From an uncultured Prevotellaceae bacterium (GTDB lineage: Bacteria; Bacteroidota; Bacteroidia; Bacteroidales; Muribaculaceae), in assembly GCA_947167995.1 (NCBI GenBank), contig CAMVKS010000028.1:1-34709 (forward strand): a stretch of 34,709 bases of DNA. Direction: 5' to 3'. The notes beneath the pieces were generated by a model, which saw only the letters and a program-made list of their open reading frames with translations, searched no databases and was not told where the DNA came from. How positions within the stretch are numbered: position 1 is the first letter of the stretch; each line of letters starts with the position of its first letter. The translations under genes and the position numbers were made by a program. Positions 8,451 to 15,703 of this stretch are shown piece after piece.

Positions 8451-10757
8451 ATGAAGAAATCATTGTTATTCTCACTGTTCACCCTTTGGCTTTCGGTGGC
8501 TGTGGCGGCAACCTATCCTGCAAGCTACTACACCATTGCCCCCGAGACTGTCGCAGTTGTTGGTGACGTCAACCAAGATCAGGTGGTGACAGCAAGCGAC
8601 ATCACAGAACTTTACAACTACCTGCTTAATGGCTCAACCACCTACCTTAGCACCAGCGACGTGACTGGTGACGGCCAAGTCACAGCCGCCGACGTGACAG
8701 CGGTCTATGATGTGCTGCTAAGCGGCAGCGGCACCAGTGCTGCAGCTACCTCTATCAAGATGAACGACTATATCAGTGTCACCTCAACGGCAACTCCAGC
8801 TCAGCATGTGTGGAAAAACAACGAGGACGTGATTTTCATCGCTCTCGACGGGGTAGAGCAGAACATGTATGTGCTGGTGCGAAGCGGTGGCAAGTGGACC
8901 CTCAAGGACATCAACGGCAATAGCAAGGCAGGCTTTAAGGCTTCGGGCACCATAAAGGCTGCTTGGGTGCCCAAAGCCGATTATGCCAACGCTCAGGTGT
9001 GGAACATCACCGTGCCCGTTGATCTCGCCACAGGCAGTGGAACCTATACTTGCAGTGGCACCACCGTGGCAATTAATCTTAACCTCACCTTGATGGAGAG
9101 CAAGCTCGAAGTGATAAATCCCTCTCAGGGCGATTTTGTGACCAACTATGATCACGTTGCAGGCATTACAAGCATTACCGAGGGAGACTTTTATACTGAG
9201 CCTAAGGCACCGGTGACCCACTTTGTCACCTCGGGCAACACTACCTTTGGCTATGCTTATGGCATCATGCGAAGCTATGACTACTATCATTACCTGAGTC
9301 AAGGCAAGACGGGCTATAAGAGCGAAATGACCTATCCCTTGACTCCGGGCAAGACGCATTTCATTTACAGCCCCGATGCTTACTGGTCGATATGGACACG
9401 CGACTTCTCGATGATTTACTACCATGCCTTCGACAATATCACCAGGATTACCTTGAACAATACTGGCAGTGTGGTGTATATGCCTGTGGGGGCATCTATC
9501 AACTTCATCCCACAAGAGGCTGGCGTCACCGTGTGGGACGGTATCTTGCAGTCCTTTAGCTCGTCGAACACCACCAGCGTGAAATGCTATGAATACAACA
9601 CCGCCCACACCATCACCATCGAGGCAATGGAGGTGGGAACATCGACGGTGAGCTTCCGTTACACCTCGCCAGGCGGTGGCACCTACAACTACCAGTTCAC
9701 CGTGAAGGTAGAGCCATCGATATGGGTTGCAGGCTCGCAGCTCAATGCCAGCGGGGTGAAGGTGCCAGCCATCTACTACAACAATAAAGGCACAAGCCAT
9801 CCATCTATCAGTGGTGCCACCGGCGACCAATGGGTGGAGCGCTTTGAGGTGGGCAATGGCAATGGCTTTGCCTGGGTCACCAATGGATCGAAAAGCGAGA
9901 TTCACCGCAGCACCAATCCCTATGCTTATGGATCCTTTATCAAGCGCTATGACGTGTCGAGTGGCACTCCCTGGCTCTATGCCGACAAGAGCGGAAACGT
10001 GTATTATCTCTCCAACTACAGCAATGGCAATTACATGATATTCAAGAACAATGGCTTGGTGTTTGACACCAGTTCCGACTATAAACCTGATTTAGTAAAG
10101 GCCGACTATCAGCAAGGAAAGGTTGCGATGATTTTCAGCAATAGCGATGGCATCAACTTCGTTCAAGATGTGGTTACGGGCACTATAACATCGCAAGACG
10201 AGGGCTATTATTTGCCACCAACCGACCCCAACCAGACTTATGGAGGACGAGTGTCGTTTTGGTATGAGAATCTTGCTGTTGACCATGGTATAGCGGTAGT
10301 TAAGAAGCTCAAAGACGTTGCCAAGCTTGTAGGTTATGAAGTGGATCACACTTATAGCAAATGGGTGGATTGCTACCTCTCGGGCACATCAACCACCTCG
10401 TTTAATTTTAATTACAACTTAATTCCTAAGGCATCTTCTAAAGAGATTTTCCTTACCAGTGCCAACAAGATTTGCTATGTGGATAATCTGGCAACCGGCA
10501 AAATAGCAGTGGTCAACAGCGGCGCAAGCAGTGCCAATCTTTATAACACAGGTCTGACTAACATGGTCATGTGCCGATATAAAGACGGATTTTTCTACGG
10601 CGTGAGGAAAGTCACTGCCTCCAACGGCAACGTGACTTACTATCTGTTCCACGAAACGTTCAATAACGTGATTGGAGGCGTCTACACGCAGCGAAAAATC
10701 GACTTGCCGCAAAGCTTTGAGATCAAGGACATTTACCTTGAGACCTCGCGCAACTAA
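8451..10757 (+). CDS. Secreted protein with N-terminal dockerin and Ig/propeller-like body
   Basis: 768 residues with a signal peptide (MKKSLLFSLFTLWLSVAVAA). Directly after it, at about 38-95, lie two dockerin-type calcium-binding repeats: GDVNQDQVVTASDITELYNY and SDVTGDGQVTAADVTAVYDV. Dockerins are usually C-terminal, so this placement is notable. A beta-rich central region follows; residues of about 340-425 (ITLNNTGSVVYMPVGAS...) look like an Ig-like fold, and the last 330 residues have a Gly/Tyr/Asn-rich pattern that could be a beta-propeller. No T9SS sorting signal is present: the protein ends DIYLETSRN. It lies between the T9SS adhesins and porW but has its own terminator; a TATATTTG box (8402-8409) 41 bp upstream is a likely -7 element, without a clear -33. 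Function unknown; a role in surface assembly through the dockerin is inference. Confidence 0.8.
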   Translation: MKKSLLFSLFTLWLSVAVAATYPASYYTIAPETVAVVGDVNQDQVVTASDITELYNYLLNGSTTYLSTSDVTGDGQVTAADVTAVYDVLLSGSGTSAAATSIKMNDYISVTSTATPAQHVWKNNEDVIFIALDGVEQNMYVLVRSGGKWTLKDINGNSKAGFKASGTIKAAWVPKADYANAQVWNITVPVDLATGSGTYTCSGTTVAINLNLTLMESKLEVINPSQGDFVTNYDHVAGITSITEGDFYTEPKAPVTHFVTSGNTTFGYAYGIMRSYDYYHYLSQGKTGYKSEMTYPLTPGKTHFIYSPDAYWSIWTRDFSMIYYHAFDNITRITLNNTGSVVYMPVGASINFIPQEAGVTVWDGILQSFSSSNTTSVKCYEYNTAHTITIEAMEVGTSTVSFRYTSPGGGTYNYQFTVKVEPSIWVAGSQLNASGVKVPAIYYNNKGTSHPSISGATGDQWVERFEVGNGNGFAWVTNGSKSEIHRSTNPYAYGSFIKRYDVSSGTPWLYADKSGNVYYLSNYSNGNYMIFKNNGLVFDTSSDYKPDLVKADYQQGKVAMIFSNSDGINFVQDVVTGTITSQDEGYYLPPTDPNQTYGGRVSFWYENLAVDHGIAVVKKLKDVAKLVGYEVDHTYSKWVDCYLSGTSTTSFNFNYNLIPKASSKEIFLTSANKICYVDNLATGKIAVVNSGASSANLYNTGLTNMVMCRYKDGFFYGVRKVTASNGNVTYYLFHETFNNVIGGVYTQRKIDLPQSFEIKDIYLETSRN

Positions 10758-10778
10758 TTGTTTCACAATTAAATCATT

Positions 10779-10821
10779 AATGGCAGTGTGCACGGCAAAA
10801 TGTGCGCTCTGCCATTTTTTT
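10779..10821 (+). terminator. Rho-independent terminator after the dockerin gene
   Basis: TGGCAG...CTGCCA with an inner GTGCAC/GTGCGC match (10781-10814), then seven T. It separates this transcript from porW. Confidence 0.85.
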
Positions 10822-10941
10822 CAAGAGCTGCGAGTGCATTAGTTGCTTAATGCTGAAAGGGGACTAAGGCGAAAAGGATGCAATAAAAAACATCTTCGTT
10901 CGTTTTAAAAGAAGATATATCAGGAAAGAAATCGCTGGGTA

Positions 10942-13900
10942 ATGAACAAATGGTACCGATACATACCCGTCATGATTATCGTCACGACAGTGATTCTTGC
11001 GGCATGCAGCACCAAGAAAAACACTGCCGGCAGTCGCTTTTGGCATGCCATGAACACTCGTTACAATGTGTATTACAATGGCGAGAAACACTACAATGAG
11101 CAGATAAAAAAGCTCGAGAATGAATATGAAGACGATTACTCCAGCCAGCTTTTCATTCACCCTGCCGAAGCCTACAGCAACCCAAAGTCTCCACAACCCA
11201 CCACCAGCTTTGACCGAACCATCGAGAAGATGCAAAAGGCCATCTCGCTGCACTCCATCAAGAAGAAGCCTACACGAAAAGCGGGAAAAGGCAACGACCC
11301 GAAATACAAGGAATGGCTCAAGCGAGAGGAGTACAACCCCTTCATTCACAATGCATGGTTCCTGATGGCTAAAGCACAATATATGAAGGGCGACTTCCTG
11401 AGCTCGGCTGCCACGTTCCATTATATCTCGCGCCACTTCCAGTGGAAGCCCGACCTCGTGCTTGAGTCTCAAATTTGGGAAGCCTTGAGCTACTGTGCGA
11501 TGGACTGGACTACCGAGGCCGACAATGTGCTGGCACACATACACATCGACAGGATTGAAGACAACAGGCTTCAAGATCTTGCCAACCTGGCGTTTGCCGA
11601 TTACTACATCAAGTGCAAAATGAACGCCGAGGCTATACCCTATCTGGAAAAAGCCGTGAGAGGTGCCAGCGGTGGTCAGAAGGTGAGGTTGAACTTCCTC
11701 TTGGGACAGCTCTATGACGAGACAGGACAGAAAGAGAAGGCCTATGAGGCATTCAAGCGGGCAGGCAGCAGCAACAACGCGACCTATCGCACCAAGTTCA
11801 ATGCACGCATCAGGCAGAGTGCCGTCTTCCAAGGCACCGACATTGACGGTGAGGTGAGAGCGCTCAGGCGCATGACACGATATGACCGCAACAAGGACTA
11901 TCTTGACCAGATTTATTACGCCATAGGAAACCTCTACCTCACCCGTGGCGACACAGTGCATGCCATCGAGAACTATGAGCTGGCAGCAGAAAAGAGCACC
12001 AGGAACGGTATTGACAAAGCCATTAGCCAAATCACCTTAGGCGGCATCTATTTTGCTCAGCACCAGTATGAAAAGGCTCAGCCATGCTATAGCGAGGCTA
12101 TACCGCTGTTGAGCGAGAATTACCCCAACTACCGTGAGCTCAAGCGCCGTAGCGACGTTCTTGACGAGCTCGCCGTGTACTCAGGCAACGTCACCCTGCA
12201 AGACTCGCTCTTGAAACTGGCACAATTGCCTCTTGAGGAACAGAAAAAGGTGATTGCAAAGATTATCGAAGACCTCAAGAAGAAAGAAAAAGAAGAGAAA
12301 GAAGCTGCCGACCGCGAAGCCTATATGGCTCAGCAACAAGGTGCCGGCACTGGATTGAAGAGCGGGACACAACAACCGGCTTCCTACAACATCAACAATG
12401 ACAACTCGTGGTATTTCTACAACACCGCCACTAAAAATGCCGGAAAAACAGCCTTCCAGCAGCAATGGGGCAACCGTAAGCTCGAAGATAACTGGCGACG
12501 GCGAAACAAGAACACGTTCTCGCTTGACGACAGCGGCAATGACGAGCAGGCACAAGCCAACGACACCACCGGTGTTCAGGGCAACGACACTACTCAGGTA
12601 GACCAAGAGGCCGCCCGAAGAGCCGAAGACCCGCACTACGAAGAGTACTATCTCAAGCAGATTCCCAAGACCGAAGAGGAGATTCAAACTTCCAACGATG
12701 TGATTCAGGAAGGTCTTTACAACATGGGTGTGATTCTCAAAGACAAGCTCGACGACCTGCCAGCGGCAGCCTACGAGTTTGAGCAACTGCTTGAGCGTTA
12801 TCCCGACAACACCTACCGACTCGACACCTATTATAATATGTATCTGCTGTATTACCGCAGCGGCGACTTCACCCAGGCCGAGTTCTACAGGCAGAAGATT
12901 TTGAGCGACTTTGCCGACTCGAAATATGGCCAGGCCATGCAAGACCCCAACTATCTTGAGAACCTCAAGAGGATGAACCTCATCCAAGAGGAGATGTATG
13001 ACCAGGCCTATACCGCCTATCTCAACAATGACAATGCCACAGTGCATGCTGCCTACGTTGAGATGATGCGTAACTACCCTCTCTCTAAGATCATGCCCAA
13101 GTTCATGTTTATCAACGCTCTCGCCTATCTCACCGAGAAGAACTACGACATGTTCAAGAACACACTCAAGGAGATGCTCGAGCGATATCCCGAGACCGAC
13201 ATCACTCCCACCGCATCTTCTATCGTCAAGCAGCTCAACCAGGGCCGCAAGCTCAACGGCGGCTCGACCAACGCACGAGGTATGCTCTGGACTACACGTC
13301 TGTCGAACGACACCACCGCCGGTGGCGAAGGCAAGGAGTTCACCCCATTCACCGAGGGAAGAAACAAGCCACAATATTTTGTGCTCGTCTTCTCGACCGA
13401 CTCGGTATCTCCCAACCAGCTGCTGTATGAGGTTGCCAAACACAACTTCAACTCCTTTGTGATAAAAGACTTTGAGCTTGAGCCAATGACCTTCGGCAAT
13501 CTCGGACTCATTGTCGTGAAGGGATTTGCCAACTTCTCGGAGGTTGAGCATTACCGCGGTGTGTGGGAGAAAGACGAGGAGAAAGTCATTCCCGGACAGG
13601 CACATTATGTCATCATCAGCGAGGACAACTTCAACTTGCTGCTCAGGGAGGGACGAACGTTTGAGGAATACTTCCGATACCTCGACGAGCTGAACGAAGA
13701 AGAGATAGAAAGCCAGATTCCCGACGAAGTCCAAGACGATGAACAGCAAGATGGGGATAATGAAGACAAGCCCGGCATGTCGGTGAAGCGAGGTCAAGGC
13801 AGGGATGCAGGCCAAGACGACGAAAATCCTCCTGCCGAGAGACCGCAAGTGAGCACGCCCGAGCAGCAAGGCAATCCTCAACTGCTCGAGGAGGCACGTC

Positions 13901-14679
13901 GTCGTGCCGAACTGCGTCAACTCGAAGAGAAACGCCAGCAGGAAGAAAAGCAACGGCAAGAAGAAGCCAAACGACGCGAGGAACAGCAGCGACGTGAGCA
14001 AGAGCGCCTTGAAGAGGAAAGAAGACAAGAAGAGGCTCGCGCTCAGCAAAATGCCGGCAATCAGCCAGCGGTCGACAATCCTCAACTTCCACCTCAAGCC
14101 GCTCCACAACAAGCACCGCCTCAAGCTGCTCCTCAAGCTGCTCCAAGCGGCGGCGGCAACAAGGACGACGTGCGGCACCTAAGACAACAGAAAGACGAAG
14201 ACCAAAAAGCACGCGAGCGGGCCGAGAAAGAAGCCAAGCGTGCCGAGAAAGCTCGTCAAGACTCTATCAAGCGTGCCGACAAAGCTCGCCAAGACTCTAT
14301 CAAGCGTGCCGACAAAGCTCGCCAAGACTCTATCAAGCGCGCCGACAAAGCTCGTCAAGACTCGATAAAGGCTGCCGAGAAAGAGAGGAAACGCCTTGAG
14401 AAGCAAAAGCAGAAAGAAAAAGAAGAGGCTGCAAAGCGCGCCGAGCAGGAACGCAAGGACAAGGCAAAGGCCAAGGAAGAAGAGCGCAAGCGGCGTCAGC
14501 AGGAGCGCAAGCAGCGAGCCAAGGAGCGTGAGCAAAAACGCAAAGAAGAAGAAAAACGCAAGAAAGAAGAAGCCAAGGCGCGCAAGGAGGCCGCCAAGCG
14601 TCGCCAGAAAGAGCGAGAAGAGGCTCGCAAGCAACGCGAGCGCGAGCGGAAAGAAGCCGAACGAAATCGCGGCAAATAG
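10942..14679 (+). CDS. porW: PorW/SprE-type T9SS lipoprotein with long charged C-terminal tail
   Basis: 1245 residues. Lipoprotein signal with lipobox LAAC, modified Cys22; the following CSTKKNTAGSRFWHAMNTRY is characteristic of the PorW/SprE family, which is needed for T9SS function (family knowledge from Porphyromonas and Flavobacterium). Residues of about 40-460 and 560-800 carry TPR-like helical repeats (for example YAIGNLYLTRGDTVHAIENY). From about residue 927 the protein becomes a very charged, low-complexity tail rich in E, K, R and Q, with a Pro/Ala/Gln stretch near 1045-1070 and four copies of an 11-residue unit RADKARQDSIK. The tail probably forms a long helix or coiled coil. It should act from the membrane into the periplasm, linking the secretion motor or ring to the translocon. 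It is next to T9SS cargo genes, consistent with its role. No consensus promoter was seen in the 120 bp upstream. Confidence 0.88.
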   Translation: MNKWYRYIPVMIIVTTVILAACSTKKNTAGSRFWHAMNTRYNVYYNGEKHYNEQIKKLENEYEDDYSSQLFIHPAEAYSNPKSPQPTTSFDRTIEKMQKAISLHSIKKKPTRKAGKGNDPKYKEWLKREEYNPFIHNAWFLMAKAQYMKGDFLSSAATFHYISRHFQWKPDLVLESQIWEALSYCAMDWTTEADNVLAHIHIDRIEDNRLQDLANLAFADYYIKCKMNAEAIPYLEKAVRGASGGQKVRLNFLLGQLYDETGQKEKAYEAFKRAGSSNNATYRTKFNARIRQSAVFQGTDIDGEVRALRRMTRYDRNKDYLDQIYYAIGNLYLTRGDTVHAIENYELAAEKSTRNGIDKAISQITLGGIYFAQHQYEKAQPCYSEAIPLLSENYPNYRELKRRSDVLDELAVYSGNVTLQDSLLKLAQLPLEEQKKVIAKIIEDLKKKEKEEKEAADREAYMAQQQGAGTGLKSGTQQPASYNINNDNSWYFYNTATKNAGKTAFQQQWGNRKLEDNWRRRNKNTFSLDDSGNDEQAQANDTTGVQGNDTTQVDQEAARRAEDPHYEEYYLKQIPKTEEEIQTSNDVIQEGLYNMGVILKDKLDDLPAAAYEFEQLLERYPDNTYRLDTYYNMYLLYYRSGDFTQAEFYRQKILSDFADSKYGQAMQDPNYLENLKRMNLIQEEMYDQAYTAYLNNDNATVHAAYVEMMRNYPLSKIMPKFMFINALAYLTEKNYDMFKNTLKEMLERYPETDITPTASSIVKQLNQGRKLNGGSTNARGMLWTTRLSNDTTAGGEGKEFTPFTEGRNKPQYFVLVFSTDSVSPNQLLYEVAKHNFNSFVIKDFELEPMTFGNLGLIVVKGFANFSEVEHYRGVWEKDEEKVIPGQAHYVIISEDNFNLLLREGRTFEEYFRYLDELNEEEIESQIPDEVQDDEQQDGDNEDKPGMSVKRGQGRDAGQDDENPPAERPQVSTPEQQGNPQLLEEARRRAELRQLEEKRQQEEKQRQEEAKRREEQQRREQERLEEERRQEEARAQQNAGNQPAVDNPQLPPQAAPQQAPPQAAPQAAPSGGGNKDDVRHLRQQKDEDQKARERAEKEAKRAEKARQDSIKRADKARQDSIKRADKARQDSIKRADKARQDSIKAAEKERKRLEKQKQKEKEEAAKRAEQERKDKAKAKEEERKRRQQERKQRAKEREQKRKEEEKRKKEEAKARKEAAKRRQKEREEARKQRERERKEAERNRGK
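14239..14370 (+). repeat. Four tandem 33-bp repeats inside porW
   Basis: Units at 14239-14271, 14272-14304, 14305-14337 and 14338-14370 encode R-A-(E/D)-K-A-R-Q-D-S-I-K. They differ mainly at synonymous sites, so the array may change copy number by slippage while keeping the frame. Confidence 0.92.
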
Positions 14680-14716
14680 CCGACTCGTAATAAGGTAAGA
14701 CAGCGTCTCTAAATAA

Positions 14717-14762
14717 AATAACCCCCAAAAGTCAGACAAACACTTTTCGGGGTTATTTTTTA
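14717..14762 (+). terminator. Rho-independent terminator of porW
   Basis: AATAACCCC...AAAAGT pairs with ACTTTT...GGGGTTATT around a CAGACAAAC loop, followed by a T-run. It begins 38 bp after the stop codon. Confidence 0.9.
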
Positions 14763-14944
14763 TTGAGTCTCCTTTAACAACTTAAAAAACAACACTCACC
14801 AGGCAATTACCTGCTTTAGAAACTTGAGTCGCAAAAACTCCCAGGCAAAGCTTTTACACCTTAATGCATGTGCGTCATCAATAGCCGATTGACATTTTTT
14901 AACTGACTCGTGGCAATAATAGCATCATTTTTTTTGTTTTATCG
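14763..14944. other. Intergenic stretch with no gene seen
   Basis: Between the porW terminator and the DUF2795 promoter. I see only a small CAGGCAATTACCTG palindrome (near 14799-14812) and AT-rich sequence. No open frame of useful length, tRNA or repeat was found. Confidence 0.5.
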
Positions 14945-14975
14945 CTTGCAGAAAAGAAATATAATAGTACTTTTG
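14945..14975 (+). promoter_or_regulatory. Bacteroidetes-type promoter of the DUF2795 gene
   Basis: CTTG (14945-14948), 19 bp, TACTTTTG (14968-14975). The predicted start, near 14980, gives a leader of about 105 nt, which contains a 13-codon frame (MKSKRVLRVLSYA, 15005-15046) behind AGGAG. Whether that mini-ORF is translated is unknown. Confidence 0.7.
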
Positions 14976-15085
14976 CGCAATTTTTCAGGATTAATGCAAG
15001 GAGAATGAAGTCAAAGCGTGTTTTGAGAGTTCTGAGCTACGCCTGATTTATTAAAAACGACTTATTAACACAAAAAGATAATATT

Positions 15086-15310
15086 ATGTATTGGACACTT
15101 GAATTAGCTACAAAACTTGAGGACGCACCATGGCCAGCAACCAAAGATGAACTCATTGATTATGCCATGCGCAGCGGAGCTCCCATGGAAGTAATAGAAA
15201 ACCTGCAGGAAATAGAAGACGAGGGCGACACCTACGAGTCGATCGAGGACATCTGGCCCGACTACCCCACCAACGACGACGACTTCTTCTTCAACGAAGA
15301 AGAGTATTGA
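15086..15310 (+). CDS. DUF2795 domain-containing small acidic protein
   Basis: 74 residues beginning MYWTLELATKLEDAPWPATK, a sequence typical of the small, well-conserved Bacteroidota DUF2795 proteins. The N-terminal two thirds (KDELIDYAMRSGAPMEVIEN) is a helical module; the C-terminus is extremely acidic and aromatic (DDDFFFNEEEY). No signal peptide, so cytoplasmic. It stands alone with its own promoter and terminator. Its function is not established; the acidic tail could mediate protein binding or mimic nucleic acid, which is speculation. Confidence 0.88.
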   Translation: MYWTLELATKLEDAPWPATKDELIDYAMRSGAPMEVIENLQEIEDEGDTYESIEDIWPDYPTNDDDFFFNEEEY

Positions 15311-15333
15311 TAGAGATTTAATAAAACGAATAT

Positions 15334-15373
15334 CACCAGCGAGACATGACATGATGCCTCGCTGGTGCTTTTT
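15334..15373 (+). terminator. Rho-independent terminator of the DUF2795 gene
   Basis: CACCAGCGAG pairs with CTCGCTGGTG (15334-15367), then a short T-run. It begins 23 bp after the stop codon. Confidence 0.9.
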
Positions 15374-15434
15374 GAAAAAATACATTAGTGTCCGGGAAAA
15401 GTGGAGATAGCTGTTCCTTTAACGAAGTGAATGA

Positions 15435-15487
15435 GGGGTATGACAGCAAGGTTAGGCACTTGCGACAGCTTCGGTCATACTCCCCCC
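15435..15487. repeat. Hairpin-forming inverted repeat next to the MITE-like element
   Basis: GTATGAC (15438-15444) pairs with GTCATAC (15474-15480), extended by G4/C4 outside and with a nested GCAAG/CTTGC hairpin inside (15446-15463). It lies in the spacer between the convergent DUF2795 and priA genes. It could be a further piece of a dispersed repeat; no open frame is present. Confidence 0.6.
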
Positions 15488-15488
15488 G

Positions 15489-15663
15489 GAGGGTGTGTCA
15501 AAATACAAATGTTTGATATTCGAGGTCAATGTAGGGACATGGCGTGCCATGTCCGCTTACAGATAATACCCTAATTAACAACATAATCTACAATTCCATG
15601 TATTTCGGACAACGCACGCGTTGTCCCTACATAATGGGGAATTATGAATTTTGACTCATCCTC
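15489..15663. mobile_element. MITE-like element with terminal inverted repeats and two nested palindromes
   Basis: GAGGGTGTGTCAAAAT (15489-15504) and the reverse complement of 15648-15663 (GAGGATGAGTCAAAAT) agree at 14 of 16 positions, forming terminal inverted repeats around 143 bp. Inside are two copies, in opposite orientation, of a unit TGTAGGGACA-N10-TGTCCG: plus strand 15530-15555 and minus strand 15606-15631. Each copy is itself a 9-bp perfect palindrome with a two-base centre, but the variable middle differs (TGGC/GCCA versus ACGC/GCGT), so pairing is kept while sequence changes. There is no coding capacity. This fits a non-autonomous MITE or REP/BIME-like element; no transposase is seen in the window. 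Confidence 0.65.
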
Positions 15664-15703
15664 AGTTGTAGATTGCAACGTGTAAAAAACAAGCTTTAGA
15701 TTC

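Noticed and set aside
8784-9905. 373-codon minus-strand frame inside the dockerin gene
   Set aside because: No recognisable domain, and it lies fully within a supported gene with signal peptide, dockerin and terminator.
14239-14370. 33-bp repeats as a possible CRISPR array
   Set aside because: Units are contiguous with no spacers, are in frame, and encode a repeated peptide of PorW.
12181-14739. Long minus-strand open frames opposite porW
   Set aside because: They are antisense shadows of a strongly biased coding sequence; their translations are low-complexity Leu/Phe-rich strings with no family resemblance, and porW itself is well supported.
15388-15440. Remnant insertion-sequence end (TAGTGTCCGGGAAAAG) next to the MITE-like element
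   Set aside because: It recalls IS ends, but no matching second end, target duplication or transposase fragment is visible.
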